Source of the DNA: Sulfurimonas sp.
Lineage (GTDB): Bacteria > Campylobacterota > Campylobacteria > Campylobacterales > Sulfurimonadaceae
DNA length: 13,673 nucleotides
NCBI GenBank assembly: GCA_027011725.1
Contig: JALUZQ010000017.1
Location: 1 to 13,673 of the forward strand
Direction: 5' to 3'
Part shown: positions 8,236 through 13,673 of the stretch, piece by piece
Layout: the number at the start of each line of letters is the position of its first letter
Numbering within the stretch: the first letter of the stretch is position 1
Translations under genes and position numbers: made by a program
The notes under the pieces: model-generated
What the model saw: only the letters and a program-made list of their open reading frames with translations
The model's database searches: none
Told to the model about the DNA's origin: nothing

Positions 8236-9518
8236 TGCGTAGTGTTCTTGTCTCACCTGCAGCGCCTTTTTCTTTGAGTATCTCTAAAATCGCTTCAGAT
8301 AAATCTATCTCACATCGCAGTGTTATGTTCGCAATGCTCGCTGATGGCGAGAGTGAGATAGAGAACTTCTTACGTGCAGAAGATACCATGAACTCTTTAG
8401 AGATAGTAAAAAATCTCGGTGCAGAGGTGCAAGATGATGGAGATGTGATAAAAATAGTATCACATGGAATTAAAGAGCCTTTTGAGATACTCGACTGTGG
8501 AAACTCAGGAACGGGTATTCGTCTTTTTTGTGGGCTTTTAAGTTCTGCAGAGGGACATTTTGTACTTACAGGTGACAAATATCTGCGTCGCCGTCCTATG
8601 AAGCGCGTCACTGCACCGCTGCGAAGTATAGGTGCAAAGATAGATGGCCGTGAAGATGGTAATCTTGCCCCTTTAAGCATTCGTGGAGCATCACTCAAAG
8701 CTTTTACGTATGAGAGTAAAATTGCCTCGGCACAGGTAAAGTCTTGTATGATTTTAGCTGCTTTAAACGCAGACGGTGTATGCCGCTATACAGAGCCTGA
8801 ACTCTCACGTGATCATACAGAGAGAATGTTGCAAGGGATGGGTGCAGAACTCGAAGTAGATGGACTCACAACTACCATTAAACCTCTTCAAGGACTGCTT
8901 TCACCTTTGAAAATACGAGTACCGGCAGACCCTTCTTCTGCTTTTTTCTTCGCAGTTGCTGCTGCTATTACTCCTGAATCTGATGTTATATTAGAGGGTG
9001 TGACACTCAATCCTACGCGTATAGAAGCATTTAAGGCACTAGAGCGTATGGGTGCAGATATCACTTATGAATTAACTGATAATAAGTATGAACCGGTAGG
9101 AAATATTCATGTGAAATATGCACCGCTTCATGGAATTACAGTAGAAGATAATATCTCTTGGTTAATAGATGAACTTCCGGCACTCAGCATTGCAATGGCA
9201 ACTGCGAGTGGTGAGAGTGTAGTGAAAAATGCAAAAGAGTTACGTGTAAAAGAGAGTGACAGAATTGCTACTGTTGTGACAGGTCTACGTGCTTGTGGCA
9301 TAGAAGTGGATGAGTATGAAGATGGTTATAAAATCACAGGAGGCACTCTGCATAAAGCAAAGGTTGAGAGTGATGGTGACCATCGTATAGCGATGAGTTT
9401 TATCATAGCCGGATTGCAATGTGGAATGGAAGTGAGTGATTTGGATTGTATTAACACTTCATTTCCAAACTTTTTTGAGTTGTTACAGCAGCTTACTCAG
9501 ATAGAATTTAGAGATTAA
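8235..9518 (+). CDS. aroA: 3-phosphoshikimate 1-carboxyvinyltransferase (EPSP synthase)
   Basis: Joins shikimate 3-phosphate and phosphoenolpyruvate in the step before chorismate; cytoplasmic, 427 residues, full length. Motifs in order: SDKSISHR at 21-28 (Lys23 for substrate phosphate), GNSGTGIRL at 89-97 (first EPSPS signature), RRRPMKR at 118-124, SAQVKS at 165-170, IDELPAL at 311-317 with Asp312 in the catalytic acid position, LRVKESDR at 336-343 (second signature) and GDHRIAMS at 381-388. The first signature has Ser91 where E. coli has Ala and Leu97 where E. coli has Pro101, so it is closer to the class II or Gram-positive type. The ATG overlaps the pheT stop by one nucleotide (TAATG), implying translational coupling. 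Chorismate feeds phenylalanine synthesis and the futalosine menaquinone route, connecting it to neighbours. Confidence 0.97.
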   Translation: MRSVLVSPAAPFSLSISKIASDKSISHRSVMFAMLADGESEIENFLRAEDTMNSLEIVKNLGAEVQDDGDVIKIVSHGIKEPFEILDCGNSGTGIRLFCGLLSSAEGHFVLTGDKYLRRRPMKRVTAPLRSIGAKIDGREDGNLAPLSIRGASLKAFTYESKIASAQVKSCMILAALNADGVCRYTEPELSRDHTERMLQGMGAELEVDGLTTTIKPLQGLLSPLKIRVPADPSSAFFFAVAAAITPESDVILEGVTLNPTRIEAFKALERMGADITYELTDNKYEPVGNIHVKYAPLHGITVEDNISWLIDELPALSIAMATASGESVVKNAKELRVKESDRIATVVTGLRACGIEVDEYEDGYKITGGTLHKAKVESDGDHRIAMSFIIAGLQCGMEVSDLDCINTSFPNFFELLQQLTQIEFRD

Positions 9519-9551
9519 ATAAGATTTCTCTCACCGTAAGGTGTAGCTTTA

Positions 9552-9576
9552 CAGAAAATAATTTAGTTATTTTCTG
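9552..9576 (+). other. Perfect 10-bp hairpin in the aroA-ispH gap
   Basis: CAGAAAATAA (9552-9561) pairs perfectly with TTATTTTCTG (9567-9576) over the loop TTTAG. No T run follows (CATCGTCC), so it is a poor intrinsic terminator. A short stem CACC/GGTG closed by the GNRA-type tetraloop GTAA lies just before it (9532-9543). It may be a processing, stability or regulatory stem of the ispH leader. Confidence 0.55.
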
Positions 9577-9609
9577 CATCGTCCTTTAGGCCAGAAGTGA
9601 GGGGAATTT

Positions 9610-9638
9610 ACAAAGGAATTACTTCCTTTGTGAAGGAG
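9610..9638 (+). promoter_or_regulatory. Alternative hairpins around the ispH ribosome binding site
   Basis: ACAAAGGAA (9610-9618) pairs with TTCCTTTGT (9623-9631) as a perfect 9-bp hairpin. The same TTCCTT arm (9623-9628) can instead pair with AAGGAG (9633-9638), the ribosome binding site of ispH, across the loop TGTG. The two structures exclude each other: one exposes the site, the other hides it completely. Function as a switch is inferred; the base pairing is seen directly. Confidence 0.45.
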
Positions 9639-9647
9639 ACAGAAATA

Positions 9648-10481
9648 GTGAAGATAGAACTTGCTGAAAATTACGGATTTTGTTTTGGTGTCAAACGTGC
9701 TATTAAAATAGCAGAAGAGAATACAAACGCAGCGACCTATGGACCTTTGATCCATAACTCTAAAGAGATAGAGAGACTCGATAAAGACTTTAAAGTTGGT
9801 CTTGTTGAGGATTTTAGTGCTTTTAAAAAGGGTGATAAAGCAATTGTCCGTACACATGGAATTGTAAAAGATGAACTTGCAGCACTCAAACGCAATGGGG
9901 TTGATGTAGTCGATGCAACCTGTCCTTTTGTCACAAAACCCCAAGAGATTGCACAAGAGATGAGTGAAAAAGGCTATAGCGTTGTCATTTTCGGTGATGA
10001 AAAACATCCTGAAATCAAGGGTGTAAAGTCATACGCAACACATGGCGCTATAGTAGTAAGCTCTGTCGATGAAGTGAAAGATCTCAAACTGCATGAGCGT
10101 GTGGCACTTATTGCGCAGACGACAAGAAAAGTAGAAGATTATATGCAAATAGCGAACTACTTGATTCCCCGTCATAAAGAGGTACGGGTTTTTAATACAA
10201 TATGTAACGCAACATTTGAAAATCAAGAAGCAATTCGTAATCTTTCTCAAAAAGCAGACGTTATGCTCGTCATTGGTGGAAAGAACTCTTCAAATACGAA
10301 ACAACTCTTTAGTATTGCAAAAGAGAACTGCGAAGACAGTTACCATATAGAGGATGAATCAGAACTTGATTTTGACTGGTTTAAAGGGAAAGAACTTTGT
10401 GGTATCAGTGCAGGTGCTTCTACTCCTGATTGGATCATTCAAAATGTTATCAATCACATTCAAAAAGGTCTTGAAAAGTAA
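9648..10481 (+). CDS. ispH: 4-hydroxy-3-methylbut-2-enyl diphosphate reductase
   Basis: Last enzyme of the MEP pathway: an Fe-S protein that reduces HMBPP to IPP and DMAPP for quinone tails and undecaprenyl lipids. It has 277 residues. The three cluster cysteines are present: Cys12 in YGFCFGVKRA, Cys92 in DATCPFV and Cys186 in NTICNAT. Substrate residues are also seen: His36, His70 (RTHG), His120 and Glu122 in KHPE (Glu126 in E. coli is the proton donor), and NSSNT at 213-217. The GTG at 9648 is chosen because the family begins close to this point and AAGGAG (9633-9638) stands nine nucleotides upstream; an in-frame GTG at 9597 would add 17 residues without a good site. It follows aroA after 129 nt of hairpin-rich sequence. 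Its stop codon is embedded in a terminator stem. Confidence 0.95.
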   Translation: MKIELAENYGFCFGVKRAIKIAEENTNAATYGPLIHNSKEIERLDKDFKVGLVEDFSAFKKGDKAIVRTHGIVKDELAALKRNGVDVVDATCPFVTKPQEIAQEMSEKGYSVVIFGDEKHPEIKGVKSYATHGAIVVSSVDEVKDLKLHERVALIAQTTRKVEDYMQIANYLIPRHKEVRVFNTICNATFENQEAIRNLSQKADVMLVIGGKNSSNTKQLFSIAKENCEDSYHIEDESELDFDWFKGKELCGISAGASTPDWIIQNVINHIQKGLEK

Positions 10482-10510
10482 ACTACTTTCAAGACTTTTC
10501 TCTTTTTCTT
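10462..10510 (+). terminator. Intrinsic terminator overlapping the ispH stop
   Basis: GTCTTGAAAAGT (10468-10479) pairs with ACTTTCAAGAC (10485-10495) with one bulged A and loop AAACT. The stem can extend outward through the A run before it and the T run after it. The tail TTTTCTCTTTTTCTT (10496-10510) is T-rich. The ispH stop codon TAA (10479-10481) lies in the stem and loop, so ribosomes finishing ispH would cover the left arm. Confidence 0.75.
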
Positions 10511-10535
10511 CAATTCTTCTTTAGTTTAATACCCA

Positions 10536-10558
10536 TATAATCATATTTTAGATATAAT
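10536..10558 (+). promoter_or_regulatory. Tandem -10 elements of the rpsA operon
   Basis: Two perfect TATAAT boxes occur at 10536-10541 and 10553-10558, 17 nt apart, directly after the ispH terminator and 32 nt or more before the rpsA start. The second is preceded by TTTTAGA, a common look in Campylobacterota promoters. No strong -35 is visible for either. Two start sites would suit a highly expressed ribosomal gene. Confidence 0.6.
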
Positions 10559-10590
10559 CACGACAATTTTTATGTAACAGAGGATAGGCA

Positions 10591-12252
10591 ATGGCGTTCG
10601 ATAACGAATCATTTGAAGAAGAAGAAAATTTTGCAGAGATGTTTGCTGCAAGCGAAAAACAACAAGAGAAAAGTCGTACCGTAGAGGGCGAAATAGTAGA
10701 GATACAAGCTGATGACAACAGAGCATTAGTAGGTGTTGGTGATAAACTTGAGGGTATTTTAAACCTTGATGAGATCCGTGATGAAAACGGTGAACTAAAG
10801 TATAACACTGGTGACAAGATTAAAGTACTTGTAATGGGGTACTATAATGAGCGTCCTAAAATTTCACACAAAAAAGTTTTAGAACAAGAGAAGACTATTG
10901 AATTCATCGATGCACACAAAGATGATTTTGAAGATTTAGTAGTTGAAGGTGTTATTACGAAGAAAAACCGTGGTGGTTATGTAGTAGAAGCTGATGCAGT
11001 TTCATTCTTTATGCCACGTTCATTAGCTGCGTTTAAAGAGACAGATGATGTAGTCGGTCGTAAAATTAAAGCGCAAGTTATTAAAATTGATCCGGAAGAG
11101 AACTCAATCATTCTTTCTCGTCGTAAACTTTTTAATGAAGAACGCAAAAAGAAAAAAGAGATCATTGATCAACTTATGGCAGAAGATGTTGTTGTTGAAG
11201 GTGTTATCAAAAAGATCACTAGCTACGGTATGTTCGTAGATGTTGGTGGTGTTGATGGTCTTGTTCACTACAACGAAATCTCTTATAAAGGGCCGGTAAA
11301 TCCGTCTAAACTTTATAAAGAGGGTGATGTTGTAACTGTAAAAGCTATCTCTTATGACAAAGACAAGCGTCACTTATCTCTTTCTATCAAAGCGGTACAA
11401 CCAGACCCTTGGGCTGAAGTTGAATCAGAGCTTGATGAAGGTGATACAATTACTGTAACTGTTTCTAATGTGGAAGCGTATGGTGCATTTGTTGACCTTG
11501 GAAATGACATAGAAGGTTTCTTACATATTTCAGAAATTACTTGGAATAAAAATGTAAAAAATCCGGGAGATTACTTAGAAGTAGGTCAAGAGATTGATGT
11601 TGAAGTTATTGAGATAAACTCTAAGACTCATAAGCTTCGTGTTTCTTTAAAAAGACTTCTTCCAAAACCATTTGATGAGTTCTTGAAGAACTACAAAGAG
11701 GGTGACGTTGTAACTGGTACTGTTACTTCTTTAACTGACTTCGGTGCATTCGTTCGTATTGATGGTGTTGAAGGTCTTTTACATAACCAAGACATCTCTT
11801 GGGATAAAAATACAAAAGCAAAAGATGTTCTAAAATCTGGTGAAGAGGTTGAAGTGAAAATTGCAAAAATCAATGCAGAAGATCAAAAAATCTCATTGAA
11901 TCGTAAAACTTTACTTGAATCACCAATAGACAAATTCGCTACTACTCACAAAGTGAATTCAGTAGTAACAGGAACTATCCGTGATATCAAAGACTTTGGT
12001 GTATTTGTTTCACTTGAAGATGGTGTTGATGCACTTATTCGTGACGAAGATTTAGCTCCACTTAACAAAGAAGAGTTAGAAGTTGGTCAAGAAATCGAAG
12101 CTGCGATTGCAAATATCGACACTCGTCGTGACCGTATCCGTTTATCTGTTAAAAAATTAGACTACATTAAAAATCAAGCAATGCTTGAAGAGATTAATGA
12201 CAATGAATCACACTCTTTAGGTGATTTAATCAAAGACAAATTGAACAAATAA
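10591..12252 (+). CDS. rpsA: 30S ribosomal protein S1
   Basis: RNA-binding protein of the small ribosomal subunit that captures mRNA for initiation. Its 553 residues match the six-repeat form of proteobacterial S1. The S1 (OB-fold) repeats fall at about 27-95, 113-180, 198-268, 283-355, 370-440 and 455-523. Repeats 3-6 carry the canonical RNA-binding look (YGMFVDVGGVDGLVH, YGAFVDLGNDIEGFLH, FGAFVRIDGVEGLLH, FGVFVSLEDGVDALI); repeats 1 and 2 diverge, as in other S1 proteins where they bind the ribosome. The N-terminus is acidic. Codon use is biased (Arg mostly CGT), unlike the A-rich downstream gene, which fits high expression. The ATG has AGAGGA at 10580-10585. It begins a unit separated from ispH by terminator and promoters. 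Confidence 0.97.
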   Translation: MAFDNESFEEEENFAEMFAASEKQQEKSRTVEGEIVEIQADDNRALVGVGDKLEGILNLDEIRDENGELKYNTGDKIKVLVMGYYNERPKISHKKVLEQEKTIEFIDAHKDDFEDLVVEGVITKKNRGGYVVEADAVSFFMPRSLAAFKETDDVVGRKIKAQVIKIDPEENSIILSRRKLFNEERKKKKEIIDQLMAEDVVVEGVIKKITSYGMFVDVGGVDGLVHYNEISYKGPVNPSKLYKEGDVVTVKAISYDKDKRHLSLSIKAVQPDPWAEVESELDEGDTITVTVSNVEAYGAFVDLGNDIEGFLHISEITWNKNVKNPGDYLEVGQEIDVEVIEINSKTHKLRVSLKRLLPKPFDEFLKNYKEGDVVTGTVTSLTDFGAFVRIDGVEGLLHNQDISWDKNTKAKDVLKSGEEVEVKIAKINAEDQKISLNRKTLLESPIDKFATTHKVNSVVTGTIRDIKDFGVFVSLEDGVDALIRDEDLAPLNKEELEVGQEIEAAIANIDTRRDRIRLSVKKLDYIKNQAMLEEINDNESHSLGDLIKDKLNK

Positions 12253-12265
12253 GTAATTTGTTGCG

Positions 12266-12745
12266 ATGCAAAGATTTATAAAATGGTTCGCTCCTATTGT
12301 TGCGATAGGAGTAGCCATCTTTATAACTTACTTTTTAATTTCAATCAACTCAGATACTGTTGTTGTTGATGATGAACCGCTTTCATATCAAGAGACGACA
12401 AAACAGGAAAACAAACAAAAAAACTGGCTTGACCATTTTTCAAAATCAAAAAAGCTTGGCTATTTTTACCCTGTAAATGAAATCTATCTCAAAGTAGATT
12501 TAAACGAAAAAATAACTAAAACTATTACATACAAGCTAACTGCTAATATTCAAGACCCTTATCAACTATTTTGTTTAAAAGAGGAACTTGAAAATTACAA
12601 GATGAAGTACTTTTTAAAAAAAGATAAGTATGGAGTAGATTTACTTATTTATTCACGTAATGTAAATAAATTAAATGACTTAGTGAAAGTGCTAAAAAAT
12701 TACAAAATAAATGCTCAAGTAGAGCACTATAAAGAGGATTATTAA
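12266..12745 (+). CDS. Membrane-anchored protein of unknown function, possible SPOR-like domain
   Basis: I do not recognise a named family. The 159 residues begin with a short basic stretch and one hydrophobic helix (about 9-26), probably an uncleaved anchor with the rest in the periplasm. A polar Gln/Lys-rich linker follows (about 28-60). The C-terminal part (about 82-157) reads as strand (TITYKLTANI), helix (PYQLFCLKEELENYKM), two strands (KYFLKKDKYG and VDLLIYS), helix (KLNDLVKVLKNYKI) and strand (AQVEHY). That beta-alpha-beta-beta-alpha-beta order, with two similar halves, resembles the SPOR peptidoglycan-binding fold, an inference from pattern only. The gene starts 13 nt after rpsA without a strong ribosome binding site, so translation may depend on rpsA, and ends one nucleotide before serA. 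A gene of similar size and position occurs in C. jejuni as I recall (Cj0892c). Confidence 0.85.
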   Translation: MQRFIKWFAPIVAIGVAIFITYFLISINSDTVVVDDEPLSYQETTKQENKQKNWLDHFSKSKKLGYFYPVNEIYLKVDLNEKITKTITYKLTANIQDPYQLFCLKEELENYKMKYFLKKDKYGVDLLIYSRNVNKLNDLVKVLKNYKINAQVEHYKEDY

Positions 12746-12746
12746 A

Positions 12747-13673
12747 ATGCAAAAATATACTGTAGTAGTTTGTGATCATATACATCAAGCAGGTTTGGAT
12801 ATGCTTGAAAATGATGAAAATATTAACTTTGTAATGGCAGCAGATGTTGATAAAAAAGAGCTTGTTGAGAAAATTATTCCAACTGCCGATGTAGCAATTA
12901 CAAGAAGTTCAACAGATGTTGATGACTTCTTTATAGAACATGCAACGAATTTAAAAGCAATTGTGCGTGCGGGTGTTGGTGTTGACAATGTAAACATTCC
13001 TGAGTGTTCTAAAAAAGGTATCATCGTTATGAATGTACCGACTGCAAACACTATTGCTGCGGTTGAACTTACTATGACACATATGCTCTCTTGTATGAGA
13101 ATGTTTCCATACTCTCATGACCATTTGAAAAATCAAAGAATCTGGAAACGTGAAAAATGGTATGGATATGAGCTTAAAGGCAAAAAACTTGGTGTTATCG
13201 GTTTTGGTAACATTGGTAGCCGTGTTGCAAAACGTGCACAAGCATTTGAGATGGATATTGTTGCGTATGACCCGTATATTAACCCTTCAAAAGTTACTGA
13301 TCTTGATATGACATATACTAAAAACTTTGATGATATTTTAGCGTGTGATGTGATTACTATTCATACTCCTAAAAACAAAGAGACTATTGGTATTATTGAC
13401 AAAGAAGAGATAGCTAAAATGAAAGATGGTGTTGTTTTGGTAAACTGTGCAAGAGGGGATCTTTACAATGAAGACGCACTTTATGATGGTTTAAAATCTG
13501 GTAAAATCCGTTTTGCAGGTATTGATGTATTTGGAAAAGAGCCTGCTACTGATAATAAGCTACTTGACTTGGATAATATCGTTGTCTCTCCTCACTTAGG
13601 AGCAAATACGTATGAGTCTCAGTACAACATAGGAACACAAGCAGCTGAAAATGCTATTGCTGCTGCAAAAGGC
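12747..13673 (+). CDS. serA: D-3-phosphoglycerate dehydrogenase (5' part)
   Basis: First enzyme of serine biosynthesis, oxidising 3-phosphoglycerate with NAD+; cytoplasmic. The open frame runs off the right edge after 309 codons without a stop, whereas the long form has about 525, so the regulatory C-terminal domains (ASB and ACT in the long form) cannot be seen. Present are the substrate-binding half (IVRAGVGVDNVNI, 72-84), the Rossmann nucleotide motif GFGNIG at 152-157, and the catalytic trio Arg236 (NCARGDLYNE), Glu265 (VFGKEP) and His283 (SPHLGANTYESQ). The last motif usually reads HLGAST; here Asn replaces Ser. AGAGG at 12733-12737 lies nine nucleotides before the ATG, inside the upstream gene, whose stop is one nucleotide away, so the two are transcribed together with rpsA. 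D-lactate dehydrogenase relatives are less likely given the SerA-type motif and the synteny. Confidence 0.95.
   Translation, partial: MQKYTVVVCDHIHQAGLDMLENDENINFVMAADVDKKELVEKIIPTADVAITRSSTDVDDFFIEHATNLKAIVRAGVGVDNVNIPECSKKGIIVMNVPTANTIAAVELTMTHMLSCMRMFPYSHDHLKNQRIWKREKWYGYELKGKKLGVIGFGNIGSRVAKRAQAFEMDIVAYDPYINPSKVTDLDMTYTKNFDDILACDVITIHTPKNKETIGIIDKEEIAKMKDGVVLVNCARGDLYNEDALYDGLKSGKIRFAGIDVFGKEPATDNKLLDLDNIVVSPHLGANTYESQYNIGTQAAENAIAAAKG

Noticed and set aside
8204..8698. 164-codon open frame on the minus strand opposite aroA
   Set aside because: It lies fully antisense to a well-supported aroA and the pheT end, has low-complexity Ser/Pro/Arg composition typical of shadow frames, and shows no ribosome binding site or recognisable motif.
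9597..9647. Upstream GTG start for ispH at 9597
   Set aside because: It would add 17 residues before the conserved family N-terminus and would translate through the 9-bp hairpin and the AAGGAG site; the GTG at 9648 has ideal spacing.
9567..10007. 146-codon open frame on the minus strand opposite the start of ispH
   Set aside because: Cys/Phe-rich translation with no family resemblance, antisense to a confirmed ispH; a shadow frame.
10572..10577. ATG-TAA start-stop in the rpsA leader
   Set aside because: No binding site precedes it and it overlaps an AT-rich tract; most likely chance.
1..13673. Mobile element, phage, CRISPR, defence island or RNA gene
   Set aside because: Reading both strands gave no transposase, integrase, repeat array, terminal repeats, tRNA cloverleaf or rRNA segment; all sizeable frames are housekeeping genes in a familiar order.

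Overview
The window is a 13.7 kb piece of an AT-rich bacterial chromosome, gene-dense and almost entirely housekeeping. It most resembles a Campylobacterota (former Epsilonproteobacteria) genome, probably Sulfurimonas-like. Two points support this. The order HIT gene / pheS-pheT-aroA-ispH-rpsA-(small membrane-anchored unknown)-serA matches, as I recall it, the Campylobacter jejuni order around Cj0898-Cj0891. The ~600-residue UbiD-type decarboxylase is the long form that goes with the futalosine route to menaquinone used by this phylum. No database search was possible, so the genus is an inference.

Layout. 1-171: 3' end of an unidentified gene. 198-2012: UbiD-family menaquinone decarboxylase. 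2101-2436: small, very lysine-rich secreted monohaem cytochrome c, followed by a hairpin. 2548-4399: argH plus an OsmC-like gene, two nucleotides apart. 4411-4442: hairpin that can serve as a terminator for both converging units. 4441-4797 (minus): HIT hydrolase. 4798-4909: divergent promoter region. 4910-9518: pheS-pheT-aroA, coupled by overlaps of 4 and 1 nt. 9519-9647: a 129-nt gap rich in hairpins. 9648-10481: ispH with a GTG start, whose stop lies inside a strong terminator hairpin. 10536-10558: two TATAAT boxes. 10591-13673: rpsA, a small membrane-anchored gene of unknown function, and the 5' 309 codons of serA. No gap without a gene exceeds 130 nt. I see no tRNA, rRNA, insertion sequence, CRISPR array, phage gene or long repeat.

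How the genes connect. AroA makes the precursor of chorismate, which feeds phenylalanine (charged onto tRNA by PheST) and the futalosine menaquinone route (the UbiD-like enzyme). IspH makes the isoprenoid units for the quinone tail. ArgH and SerA are amino-acid biosynthesis enzymes, and RpsA is the translation initiation protein S1.

I found no clear new defence or mobile system. The points most worth a second look are: the altered editing pocket of the PheRS beta subunit; two mutually exclusive hairpins around the ispH ribosome binding site; the unknown rpsA-serA gene with a possible SPOR-like fold; and the unusually basic cytochrome without an obvious distal methionine ligand.
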